From NCBI RefSeq assembly GCF_041624475.1, contig NZ_JBFJUX010000002.1, forward strand, positions 186,001 through 250,000: a stretch of 64,000 nt of DNA, in the 5' to 3' direction. Below the pieces are notes generated by a model, which searched no databases, was not told where the DNA came from, and saw only the letters and a list, made by a program, of their open reading frames with translations. Below, piece by piece: positions 1 to 7,879 of the stretch. Origin of the DNA: Litorivivens sp041624475 (GTDB lineage Bacteria; Pseudomonadota; Gammaproteobacteria; Pseudomonadales; Spongiibacteraceae). Numbering within the stretch: the stretch's first letter is position 1; each line of letters starts with the position of its first letter. The position numbers and the translations under genes were made by a program.

Positions 1-1760
1 ATGTTTGCCGCTTCTTCCGGTGTCAGCGTCGGAACGGCCTGGTAGATCGAGGTGGGACCGATCATCGGGGTGCGCACCAGCGGCATGTTGATGGTGGTGA
101 AGGCAATGTTGCGGTCTGAAAACTCGGCCGCAGCGCTGCGCGAGAAGGCATCGAGAGCCGACTTGGAAGCAGCGTAAGCGGAGAACCGGGGCGAGGTGCC
201 CACGATAACCGCAATGGACGAAATATTGATGACATGACCCTGGCGCCGCTCAAGCATGGCCGGGGCAAAGCCCATTACCAGGCGGATAGCACCGAAGTAA
301 TTGAGTTGCATGGTGCGTTCAAAGTCGTGGAAGCGATCAAATGTCAGCTCCAGAGAGCGGCGGATCGAGCGACCGGCGTTGTTGATCAATACATCAACGT
401 GGCCGTGGTTTTTCAGCACAGTTTCTACCAGCTTGTCGCAGGATTCCATATCAGAAACATCGCAGGGGTAGGCAAACGACACGCCGCCCCCGGCCTTGAT
501 TTCTTTCTGGGTTTCTTCCAGTTTCTCAATGCTGCGGGCGACCAGTACAACCTGGGCGCCAGCTTCTGCCAACTGCAGGGCAGCTGCCTTACCGATACCG
601 GATGAGGCCCCAGTGATAACCACAATTTTACCCGCAACGTTACCTTTCAGGGTGCGATCCTTGAACAGGTCCGGGTCCAGTTTACGTTCCCAGTAATCCC
701 AGATTGCGGGCGCGTATTCTTCCAACTCCGGCAGTTTAATGCCGCTGCCTTTTAAAGCACGCTCGGTTTCGCGGGTGTCGTAGCGTGTCGGCATGTTGGC
801 AAACTTAAGGGCATCGGCCGGGATGCCAAAGTCGCCCAGTACTGCCTGCATAATGCGTTTGATGGGAGGGAGATTGGACAGCATGCCGCGGATGCTGTCC
901 GGAATAAAGGCAAACATGCGGGTGTCGATGCGCAGTGCCATGCGCGGCGCATGACCTGCTTCGGCGAAAATATTCAGCACTTCGCCCACCCGTTTAGAGT
1001 TGGGGTCGGTCAGGTGAAAACAGGTGTTATCGAGCTTGGGCTTGTGAGAGATGTGATCGATGGCGTCGGCAACGTAATCTACCGGCACGATATTCATCTG
1101 GCCGCCTTCAATACCGATCAGCGAAACCCAGGGGGGCAGCATACGGCGGAATTTCTGCAGTACCTTGAAGAAGTAATAGGGGCCGTCGATTTTATCCATT
1201 TCACCGGTTTTGGAATGTCCCACCACCATGGCAGGCCGGTACACGCGCCAGGGAATGGAGCACTCCTTGCGTACAATGCCTTCGCTCACGTGCTTGGTGC
1301 GGAAGTAGGGGTGCTTGAGGCCCTCGGCTTCGTCAAACATGTCTTCGCGGAAGGTGCCGCGATAGAGACCGGCGGCGGCAATAGAACTGGCCAGATGGAA
1401 GCATTTTGCCTGCAGTTGTTCGGCGCAGGTTACCGCATTGCGGGTGCCTTCGACGTTGGTTAACTCCTGACTTTCGGCGTCAGCTTTCAAATCGTAAATG
1501 GCACCGAGGTGGTAGAAGTGATCGATCTTGCCGGTAAGAGCTTTCATGTCCTTGGCGGAAACACCGAGGCGTTTCTTGGAAAGGTCGCCGGTAATGCCGA
1601 CGATTTTATCCTTATCGACGCCACACTGTTCTATTAACGTTTGAATCTTGTGTTTGGAGCTTTTTCTAACCAACACATAGATGGTGCCGTCGCGCTTGCA
1701 GAGGTTCTGGATAAGAAAGCGTCCAATAAAACCTGTTCCGCCAGTGACAAAGTAGTTCAT
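1..1760 (-). CDS. Two-domain fatty acyl-CoA reductase (SDR fusion), 3' end outside the window
   Basis: I read 586 codons without a stop from the ATG at 1760 (GAGGAG ribosome site 6 bases upstream); the C-terminus lies beyond base 1. The N-terminal domain is an extended SDR with GGTGFIG near residues 7-13 and a YFRTK active-site pair. A second classical SDR domain begins near residue 382 with TGASSGIG and has a YAASK catalytic motif. This arrangement matches the roughly 660-residue Marinobacter-type enzymes that reduce fatty acyl-CoA or acyl-ACP through aldehyde to fatty alcohol with NADPH. The gene follows a wax ester synthase by 41 bases, so it probably supplies the alcohol for wax esters. 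The domain assignment is firm; substrate chain length cannot be read. A general two-domain SDR of other function is the alternative. Confidence 0.85.
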   Translation of the reverse strand, partial: MNYFVTGGTGFIGRFLIQNLCKRDGTIYVLVRKSSKHKIQTLIEQCGVDKDKIVGITGDLSKKRLGVSAKDMKALTGKIDHFYHLGAIYDLKADAESQELTNVEGTRNAVTCAEQLQAKCFHLASSIAAAGLYRGTFREDMFDEAEGLKHPYFRTKHVSEGIVRKECSIPWRVYRPAMVVGHSKTGEMDKIDGPYYFFKVLQKFRRMLPPWVSLIGIEGGQMNIVPVDYVADAIDHISHKPKLDNTCFHLTDPNSKRVGEVLNIFAEAGHAPRMALRIDTRMFAFIPDSIRGMLSNLPPIKRIMQAVLGDFGIPADALKFANMPTRYDTRETERALKGSGIKLPELEEYAPAIWDYWERKLDPDLFKDRTLKGNVAGKIVVITGASSGIGKAAALQLAEAGAQVVLVARSIEKLEETQKEIKAGGGVSFAYPCDVSDMESCDKLVETVLKNHGHVDVLINNAGRSIRRSLELTFDRFHDFERTMQLNYFGAIRLVMGFAPAMLERRQGHVINISSIAVIVGTSPRFSAYAASKSALDAFSRSAAAEFSDRNIAFTTINMPLVRTPMIGPTSIYQAVPTLTPEEAAN

Positions 1761-1801
1761 GCCTTGCTCCTCGATTAAAAAGCGTTATTTGTTTTATTTA
1801 G

Positions 1802-3193
1802 TTATGCGTTGCTCAGGTCGACTGCCTGCTCCAGCTCGATAAAGGCATCGTGAATGTAACCACCGAGTTTGTCCAGATTTGGAAGGGCATGGGATGCCAC
1901 AAGACCAAAATGCAGGTGCCTGTCGTAACTGTAGAGCGTGATATTCATATGGTTGCCCGGAGTCAATGCGCTGATCGGGTAACTTTCCTCAAGCCGTGCA
2001 CCGCGAAGGTAAAGTGCGTTGCGCGGGCCGGGTACATTGGAAACGAGTGTATTGCCGAGCGGCGGCAATACATCGCTGAGTTTAAGCAGTTCTGCCAGTT
2101 GTGCAAACACGCCCAGAGTAAGCGTATAGGCAATGACCGACGATGGCGCAACGCCGTCGACCTGATAGCGCACATTGCGCAAGGTAAAACCGATTTCACG
2201 CAGGCGTTCGTAGGGGTCTTGGGTCTTTCGCGCCAGATCCACCAGGACAATGCCGATGCGGTTACCGCCTTCCTCCTCGCCTTCAGTGCGAAGGTTTACC
2301 GGCATCTGAATCGTAATGGGCTCCTCGAGATCGGTGCCGCATTCTTCAAGATAGCGATGCAGGGCACCATCAATACAACTCAGCGCGACATGGTTCAGTG
2401 TTGAGCGCGTAATTTTTCGCAGCCGATTGACTCGTTCCATCGATACTGTGGCGGTTGATACTTGGCGTCCCGCCGAAACCTGCCCGTTAAGCACGGTTTT
2501 GTGTTTGGAGGTGAAGGGAACCGCGACCGCATTTTTGGTGAGGTTGACCTGTTCCAGTACCAACTGGGTGGTGAGCTTTGATAAGCCCGCCATCATTTTC
2601 AGCTGATCGCGGCTTTTGCTGAACAGGGTGCGAACGATGCTACCCACCGAAGGTCGCTCGCGCTCGCGGTGCTCGCGCTCTGTCGGCACTGACCACACCG
2701 GGGTGATTTTCTTTGTTCGGGGCGACTCGGAAAAGCTGCGAATCGTCCAGCGAGTAATCGTCACCCCGTCGGCGTAGGCGTGGTGCAAGCGGGTGTAGAC
2801 CGCGAAGCGATCGCCATCCATACCGTCGAGGAGGTGGAATTCCCACATCGGTCGACTGCGATCCATCTTCGGGGTGTGCAGTTCACCAGCGAGGCGGTTA
2901 AGGGCACGGCGGTTTCCGGGGGCGGGTAATTCGCGATAGAAAATATGGTCGTGCAGAGAAAAGTTTTCCGCCCGGCGCCATTCCGGCAAGCCCAGTTTCG
3001 CGAAGTGAATAACCTGATTGAAGGGCGGTTTGACTTGGTCTGTCGTGGTGAGGAGTTCGGTATACAGCTCTTTGACAAAGTCCGGCCCGGCGTTTTTGGG
3101 TTTGCGGAAGATCATAAGGCCGCCGACGTGTTTCGGGCTCGCCTCGGTTTCCGTCAAAAAGAATGCTAAGTCCATCATGGACAGCTTACTCAT
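1802..3193 (-). CDS. Wax ester synthase / diacylglycerol acyltransferase (WS/DGAT), copy 1
   Basis: 463 residues, the usual length for WS/DGAT enzymes, which condense acyl-CoA with a fatty alcohol or diacylglycerol to make storage wax or triacylglycerol at the inner membrane. The catalytic HHAYADG (HHxxxDG) is at residues 137-143 and a RPMWE version of the PLW motif at about 114-118. The normally conserved ND motif reads NH at residues 267-268 (codons 2390-2395), which is unusual. The ATG at 3193 has GGGGGT upstream. It is the first gene of a two-gene unit with the fatty acyl-CoA reductase. The 169 bases upstream include a GTTTATAAAC palindrome at 3288-3297 that could be part of the promoter or an operator, but this is only suggestive. 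Confidence 0.9.
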   Translation of the reverse strand: MSKLSMMDLAFFLTETEASPKHVGGLMIFRKPKNAGPDFVKELYTELLTTTDQVKPPFNQVIHFAKLGLPEWRRAENFSLHDHIFYRELPAPGNRRALNRLAGELHTPKMDRSRPMWEFHLLDGMDGDRFAVYTRLHHAYADGVTITRWTIRSFSESPRTKKITPVWSVPTEREHRERERPSVGSIVRTLFSKSRDQLKMMAGLSKLTTQLVLEQVNLTKNAVAVPFTSKHKTVLNGQVSAGRQVSTATVSMERVNRLRKITRSTLNHVALSCIDGALHRYLEECGTDLEEPITIQMPVNLRTEGEEEGGNRIGIVLVDLARKTQDPYERLREIGFTLRNVRYQVDGVAPSSVIAYTLTLGVFAQLAELLKLSDVLPPLGNTLVSNVPGPRNALYLRGARLEESYPISALTPGNHMNITLYSYDRHLHFGLVASHALPNLDKLGGYIHDAFIELEQAVDLSNA

Positions 3194-3362
3194 AGTACCC
3201 CCAGTTTTTTCAGTATCGATAACGACTTACTGCGGACTTTCTGTGGCTGAGTCTACGGTATTGCGTTTCCATTCCCCAAATCAATGAGTTTATAAACGTT
3301 ATTCTCGTAAGTAATGGCTTTTTCTTCTTCCAGTATAGACGGGTGGTTCCGAGCTTGCTGGC

Positions 3363-4130
3363 TCAGCGTTTGAACGCAATCAGTGCGGCGGTTACGGCGA
3401 CGTTGAGTGACTCAACGCCATTGTGCATGGGGATGGCCAGGGCGGTGTCGCTCAATTTACCGATGGTTTTGGAAACCCCTTCCGTTTCGTTGCCCAGAAC
3501 ATACACGGTTGGCCCCGGGGCTTGCCAGTCCAGCAGGGACTCCTTGGCGTGGGAGGATAGCGTGGCGATACGGCAGCCGCGCTGCTGCAGTTTTGTCAGA
3601 GATGGCTCCAGCTCCTGACAGAAGTAAATGGGTGCCTTGAACAGGGTGCCGGCGCTGGCCTTTATAACCAGCGGCCCAAGGCTGGCGCAGCCATTTTTGG
3701 GCAACAGCAGACCGTTGATACCACTGGCGGCAACGCTGCGAATAATCATGCCGAGGTTCTGCGGGTTGGTAATCCGGTCCAGAGCCAGTAACCGAAAGCT
3801 TTCAGGTAGCGGGTCACGCAGGGTTGCGATATCGCGATAGCCGGGCAGGGTAATATCCAGAGCCACGCCCTGATCCTGGCGGCCATTGCGGGAGATACGG
3901 GCAAGGGCATCGCGCGAGTGAAACAGGGTTTCAATATCACGCTGTTCGGCCAGAGTCTGAATATCGCGAATAATCCCGTCTTTGCGGTTGCTGTCAGCGA
4001 GGTGCAGCCGATAGGCGGGCAGGGTTTTGTCCTGCAGGGCCTCCAGCACCGGCTTTCGACCGTAGATAGTCAGCATCTGTTCGAAGAACTGTTTGCGGGC
4101 GAGGTACTGTTCAGAATCCTGCTGGGTCAC
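3363..4130 (-). CDS. SpoU/TrmH-family RNA 2'-O-ribose methyltransferase
   Basis: 255 residues from a GTG at 4130 whose GTGA overlaps the stop of the preceding araC gene by four bases; an earlier in-frame GTG at 4181 is possible but would lie within the conserved end of that regulator. The C-terminal SPOUT domain shows the family motifs NPQNLGMIIRS, LGNETEGVS and IPMHNGVESLNVAVTAAL. These form the knotted S-adenosylmethionine site used to methylate a ribose 2'-OH in tRNA or rRNA. It is related to RlmB/TrmH, but the precise target nucleotide cannot be told. It is third in an iclR-araC-methyltransferase unit, an odd partnership for an RNA modification enzyme. Confidence 0.85.
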   Translation of the reverse strand: MTQQDSEQYLARKQFFEQMLTIYGRKPVLEALQDKTLPAYRLHLADSNRKDGIIRDIQTLAEQRDIETLFHSRDALARISRNGRQDQGVALDITLPGYRDIATLRDPLPESFRLLALDRITNPQNLGMIIRSVAASGINGLLLPKNGCASLGPLVIKASAGTLFKAPIYFCQELEPSLTKLQQRGCRIATLSSHAKESLLDWQAPGPTVYVLGNETEGVSKTIGKLSDTALAIPMHNGVESLNVAVTAALIAFKR

Positions 4131-5197
4131 TGTGTTTTGTCCAGTTGGCGGCGGTACTGTCCCGGTGACAGGCCAGTCCACTTTTTGAATGAGCGATGAA
4201 AAGCGCTGCTGTCCTGAAAACCCATCAATAAGGCAATGGTGTTGATCTTGAGTTCACGCCGCTTGATATAGGCGAGCGCAGTCTCTTTGCGAAATTCATC
4301 TTTCAGGAACTGGTAACTGGTGCCTTCTTTCTGCAGATGACGGTGCAGGGTGCGCACCGACATATTCAGATGTTCGGCAATCTTCTGGGCCGAGGGGACA
4401 TCACTGCCCAGATGGCGGGCGAAGATCGCTTTGACCTTTTCCTGATAGGCGTCATTGTCTGCGGGATCGCTACGACTGATCAAGGGGTAGGGTGCAGAAC
4501 GCAGAAAACCCTGCAGCGAACTTTCGGTTTGCACCAGCGGACTGTCCAGCAGGTCTTCAGTCAGGATCAGCCCATAGTCTTTCATACCGCCGCGCACTGG
4601 TGCGCCAAACAGCGACTGGTATTCCCGAAGCAAGTGCTCGTCTTCGCTGACAAAGTGAACTTCCTCAGGTGTAAGCGGATTGCCCGTGAACCAGCTGAAC
4701 AGACGCCACATCATGTACAGGGTCGAGGCCTGAGAAGTGTGGCCAGTGTTCTTTTCATGCTGTGCTGGCGGCGTAAAGCGGATAAGACAGTGACCTGTTT
4801 CCGGATCGTCGGTAATCGGGACGCGTCTAGGCGCATTGGCCTGGCGAAACTGGTCGCAATAGTCGAGGAATTCCGCGTTGCGAATAATACCCTGACGCAG
4901 GGTTTTGCAGCCCAGAATATACAGACACATCATGCGAAAAGTGCCCGGCGGAGCCCGGTCCGGCGTCATCATGCCAAAGGCTTCATCCTGCAGCAGAATC
5001 ATCAGTTGCCGATAGAGCCGGCTGTAGACGCGGGTGGGCACACTGGTCAGTGCGGGATCTTCCTGAGTAAGGACGTTGTAGTCCTCGAGCTCAAGGTCGG
5101 CCAATACTTCCTCCACCTTGTAGCCGTGATTGGCAAGCACTCTCAGCAGGGAGCGGAAGGCCTTGATAGGCATCGTGTCTCTGGCAGTTGAGGACAC
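4127..5197 (-). CDS. AraC-family transcriptional regulator (Arabinose_bd/HTH_18 type), copy 1
   Basis: 356 residues. The N-terminal two thirds resemble the effector-binding domain of OruR/ArgR-like AraC regulators, with a TGTFRMM segment. The C-terminal domain has two helix-turn-helix units (MSVRTLHRHLQKEGTSYQ and the MGFQDSSAFHRSFKKWTG signature). I chose the GTG at 5197 because GAGGCAG lies 6 bases upstream; an ATG at 5173 has a poorer site. It starts 8 bases after the iclR stop, so the two regulators are probably cotranscribed. A clear paralogue is encoded at 42464-43594. In related wax-making bacteria regulators of this class lie near lipid genes, but no target is proven here. Confidence 0.85.
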   Translation of the reverse strand: MSSTARDTMPIKAFRSLLRVLANHGYKVEEVLADLELEDYNVLTQEDPALTSVPTRVYSRLYRQLMILLQDEAFGMMTPDRAPPGTFRMMCLYILGCKTLRQGIIRNAEFLDYCDQFRQANAPRRVPITDDPETGHCLIRFTPPAQHEKNTGHTSQASTLYMMWRLFSWFTGNPLTPEEVHFVSEDEHLLREYQSLFGAPVRGGMKDYGLILTEDLLDSPLVQTESSLQGFLRSAPYPLISRSDPADNDAYQEKVKAIFARHLGSDVPSAQKIAEHLNMSVRTLHRHLQKEGTSYQFLKDEFRKETALAYIKRRELKINTIALLMGFQDSSAFHRSFKKWTGLSPGQYRRQLDKTQ

Positions 5198-5205
5198 GTC
5201 CTGCC

Positions 5206-6120
5206 TCAGGTTTGTGAGCGGTTGTAGGCGCGGGAGGCCGAGAGGCGGGCCCGCTCAGCGGCGGCTTTCAACTGCTCGGCAATATCGAGTATTTCCTGAC
5301 CGCTGAGGTCGCGGGTGATGGTGCCGGTGGAAAACATCAGTTCCGGCAGTTGATCGTAGCCAAATACCGGCACGGTGATGTTGCACACAGGGTAGCGGGT
5401 GCCAGGATCAATTCGATCAAGATGGTAGTGCGATTGGAGCAGGGATTTCTGATATTTCTCGGTGACCTGTTCCAGTGCATCGATATCCCAGGTTCCTCTC
5501 AATTGGGTCAGATCGTCAAAGAGGGTCTCTTCGGCTTCGGTTTTCAGCGTGACCTCAAAGCCTCGGGCGCGAATGGCGATGACTGAGATGCGCAGTTTTT
5601 GATCAAGCTGCTCGTCAATGCCCCTGCCAAGTTGATGTTGGCCGGCCTCAAGCCACTGCTCCAGCTGTTTCGCGGGGGACCAGGCGATAAAGCTAGCCCC
5701 GAGCGGTGCCATAAAGGGTAATCTCATGCCCAGCTGATAGGGCGACAGCATGGGGTTGGAGTTGCCGTAGTGGGCGAGCAGCACCAGATTGCGACCGCTA
5801 CGCCCCGCCGCCCCACAGCCCATACCCAGCTTTTGAGCGAGAGTTTCGAGCTCGGGGCGAGCGTATTCGAGTACCGGAAACAGCGCAAAGGCGGCGTTGC
5901 CCGCAGCGACAATATTCGGCCCTAGGCGATAGGCCTTGCTGCGCTGATCCTGCACCAGAAAGCCGTAGTGGGCCATCGTCGTCAATATGGCGTGACAGGT
6001 GGCTTTGTTAAGGCCGAGCTTGCGGGTGATTTCGGTAAGCCCGAAAGCTTCCTGCGGGTTGGAGGTCAACAGATCCAGAATAGCCAGGGCGCGGGCAGTG
6101 GGTTTGGAGAAGAGAGCCAT
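5206..6120 (-). CDS. IclR-family transcriptional regulator
   Basis: 304 residues. An N-terminal winged helix-turn-helix covers about residues 8-60 (ARALAILDLL, LTEITRKLGLNKATCHAIL) and a C-terminal IclR ligand domain follows. Members usually bind small organic acids and control catabolic operons, often the adjacent ones. It is the first gene of a minus-strand unit with an AraC regulator and an RNA methyltransferase, and it diverges from amtB, sharing a 337-base intergenic region. The ATG at 6120 lacks a strong ribosome site. The ligand is unknown; I cannot tell whether it controls the wax ester genes downstream. Confidence 0.88.
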   Translation of the reverse strand: MALFSKPTARALAILDLLTSNPQEAFGLTEITRKLGLNKATCHAILTTMAHYGFLVQDQRSKAYRLGPNIVAAGNAAFALFPVLEYARPELETLAQKLGMGCGAAGRSGRNLVLLAHYGNSNPMLSPYQLGMRLPFMAPLGASFIAWSPAKQLEQWLEAGQHQLGRGIDEQLDQKLRISVIAIRARGFEVTLKTEAEETLFDDLTQLRGTWDIDALEQVTEKYQKSLLQSHYHLDRIDPGTRYPVCNITVPVFGYDQLPELMFSTGTITRDLSGQEILDIAEQLKAAAERARLSASRAYNRSQT

Positions 6121-6231
6121 AATCGATAATCAAAGAAAATAGGCTAAAAACTTAAACCACCCGGACGGCTGGTACAAATGAATTTGCTGTAATCGATAGA
6201 AAGGCTCTAGTCGGCGTACCGCGCACCTCAA

Positions 6232-6247
6232 TGGCACAGTTATTGCT
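6232..6247 (+). promoter_or_regulatory. Sigma-54 (RpoN) -24/-12 promoter for amtB
   Basis: The sequence TGGCACAGTTATTGCT fits the consensus TGGCAC-R-N4-TTGCW exactly, with correct GG to GC spacing. Ammonium transporter genes in proteobacteria are classically sigma-54 and NtrC dependent. Transcription would begin near 6259, leaving an unusually long leader of about 200 bases before the amtB start. Confidence 0.7.
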
Positions 6248-6395
6248 CTAACTTGGCGCATGGCACCGATTCGATGATCGATTTTTGGGCGCTGGCAAGG
6301 CTGAACGCCTGTCAGTGGCTGCGTCTGCCGCAGCTTTATCCGAATACAGTCTGTCCTCAAATCGGTGCGCTGGGATGATCCGCTGGTGCTAGTGC

Positions 6396-6412
6396 TGCAC
6401 CAAAGTGGTGAC
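6396..6412. promoter_or_regulatory. NtrC-like dyad 1
   Basis: TGCACCAAAGTGGTGAC matches 12 of 14 fixed positions of the enteric NtrC dyad TGCACYA-N3-TGGTGCA. Its centre is 29 bases from a second dyad, about three helical turns. It lies downstream of the sigma-54 motif, which is unusual for an enhancer, so a role in leader RNA structure is an alternative. Confidence 0.45.
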
Positions 6413-6424
6413 TGGATGAAATAA

Positions 6425-6441
6425 GGCACTGAATTGGTGCG
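6425..6441. promoter_or_regulatory. NtrC-like dyad 2
   Basis: GGCACTGAATTGGTGCG matches 11 of 14 fixed positions of the NtrC dyad and lies 5 bases before the amtB ribosome site. Together with the dyad at 6396-6412 it looks like a tandem NtrC pair, but the position inside the leader is atypical. Confidence 0.4.
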
Positions 6442-6457
6442 AATTCTGGGGAGACTT

Positions 6458-7750
6458 ATGAACAATGCAATGCGATGGGGCCTGGCACTTGTCGGTCTGA
6501 CAATGGCATCGACCGCGATGGCCGATGAACTAAACGGCGCAAATACCGCCTGGATTCTGACTTCTACGGCCTTGGTGCTGTTTATGACGCTGCCGGGTCT
6601 GGCCCTGTTCTATGGTGGTCTGGTACGCAGTAAGAACGTGCTGAGCGTACTCATGCAATGTTTCGCCATTGCCTGTATCGCTTCAGTGCTCTGGTTTGTG
6701 GTTGGCTACAGCATCGCCTTTACCGAAGGCAATGCCTTTATGGGCAGCCTGAGTGCGCGCGCCTTCCTAAACGGTGTCGGCGAAGAGACCCTGTCAGGCG
6801 ATATTCCCGAGACCCTGTTTGTCATGTTCCAGATGACCTTCGCCATCATTACCCCGGCGCTGATCGTGGGTGGCTTTGCCGAGCGCATGCGCTTTTCGGC
6901 CGTGGTGCTGTTTTCGGCGCTTTGGCTGTTGGTGGTATACGCACCCATCACCCACTGGGTGTGGGGCGGTGGTTGGCTCGCGGAAATGGGCCTGCTGGAT
7001 TTTGCCGGCGGCACGGTGGTGCACGTGACGGCGGGTGTGGCGGCGTTGGTGTCGGCGTTGGTGCTGGGTAATCGCAATGGCTTTTCGACCACGGCGATGC
7101 CTCCTCACAACCTCACCATGACCATGATGGGGGCGGGCATGCTCTGGGTTGGCTGGTTTGGCTTTAACGCGGGCAGTGCGCTGGCGGCCAACGGCGACGC
7201 GGCGATGGCGATGCTGGTAACCCACCTGTCGGCGGCGGCCGGTGCGTTTACTTGGTTGAGCATTGAGTGGATTCGCTTTGGTAAGCCCAGTGCCTTGGGT
7301 GCCGTAACCGGGATGGTGGCAGGACTGGGTACCATTACGCCGGCTTCTGGCTTTGTGGGACCGGCAGGGGCTCTGGTTATTGGTATCAGTGCGGGCATCG
7401 TTTGCTTTTATGCCACCCTGACCATCAAGCAGGTTCTGAAAATTGACGACTCGCTGGATGTTTTTCCGGTGCACGGTGTCGGCGGAATTCTGGGAACCTT
7501 CATGGCCGGCATTTTTGCCAGCGACCAGCTTGGTATCTTCAGCGGTCAGGGCTATGCCGATGGTGTCACCATGTCGTCACAGGTGGGTGTTCAGCTGATC
7601 GGCATCGGTGCAACCTTTACCTACACTGCGGTAGTTACCTTCGTTCTGTTGAAACTTGTGCAGCTGATCTGTGGTCTGCGGGTCAGCCCGGAAGAAGAAA
7701 CCGAAGGCCTGGATATCGTCGGTCACAATGAGGCTGGTTACGATATCTGA
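6458..7750 (+). CDS. amtB: Ammonium transporter AmtB
   Basis: 430 residues from the ATG at 6458, with GGGGAG at 6447-6452. A cleavable signal peptide ends near AMA-D (residue 22), followed by about eleven membrane helices. GLALFYGGLVR marks the first pore helix. The twin pore histidines are H189 (GTVVHVTAG) and H339 (VHGVGGILGT), equivalent to H168 and H318 of mature E. coli AmtB. It conducts ammonium across the inner membrane. No glnK lies beside it, which is unusual, so its PII regulator must be elsewhere. A consensus sigma-54 promoter upstream predicts induction by nitrogen limitation, and a terminator follows 20 bases after the stop. Confidence 0.95.
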   Translation: MNNAMRWGLALVGLTMASTAMADELNGANTAWILTSTALVLFMTLPGLALFYGGLVRSKNVLSVLMQCFAIACIASVLWFVVGYSIAFTEGNAFMGSLSARAFLNGVGEETLSGDIPETLFVMFQMTFAIITPALIVGGFAERMRFSAVVLFSALWLLVVYAPITHWVWGGGWLAEMGLLDFAGGTVVHVTAGVAALVSALVLGNRNGFSTTAMPPHNLTMTMMGAGMLWVGWFGFNAGSALAANGDAAMAMLVTHLSAAAGAFTWLSIEWIRFGKPSALGAVTGMVAGLGTITPASGFVGPAGALVIGISAGIVCFYATLTIKQVLKIDDSLDVFPVHGVGGILGTFMAGIFASDQLGIFSGQGYADGVTMSSQVGVQLIGIGATFTYTAVVTFVLLKLVQLICGLRVSPEEETEGLDIVGHNEAGYDI

Positions 7751-7769
7751 TAAGGTAAATTTGCCATTG

Positions 7770-7799
7770 AAACGCCCGGCCTTGGCCGGGCGTTTTTAT
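7770..7799 (+). terminator. Rho-independent terminator after amtB
   Basis: A perfect 10-base stem AACGCCCGGC / GCCGGGCGTT with a four-base CTTG loop runs into a T-tract (cgtttttatt). It ends the amtB transcript. Confidence 0.9.
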
Positions 7800-7879
7800 T
7801 TGGGGATCGGTTTTGGTGATATACTTCTGCGCAGTTGCATGGGGGCTGTGTCGATAGGAGAGGCTTGGGGACAAAGTAA

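Larger units (their letters stand above)
6121..6457. other. Intergenic regulatory region between iclR and amtB
   Basis: These 337 bases carry no convincing gene; a minus-strand reading frame at 6130-6465 has no recognisable features. They do hold a consensus sigma-54 promoter at 6232-6247 directed at amtB, a GCTGCG/CGCAGC hairpin around 6320-6336, and a run of GGTGC and GCACC elements between 6364 and 6441, two pairs of which form NtrC-like dyads. The implied amtB leader is about 200 bases. Confidence 0.7.

Noticed and set aside
1..1760. Possible frameshift or two separate SDR genes at the left edge
   Set aside because: Codon by codon reading shows no stop in 586 codons, and the fused layout is a known family type.
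4131..4181. Upstream GTG start for the SpoU methyltransferase
   Set aside because: It would extend into the conserved end of the AraC gene; the GTG overlapping its stop fits translational coupling better, though not proven.
6130..6465. Minus-strand reading frame of 111 codons between iclR and amtB
   Set aside because: No ribosome site or recognisable domain; it overlaps the amtB start and the promoter region.
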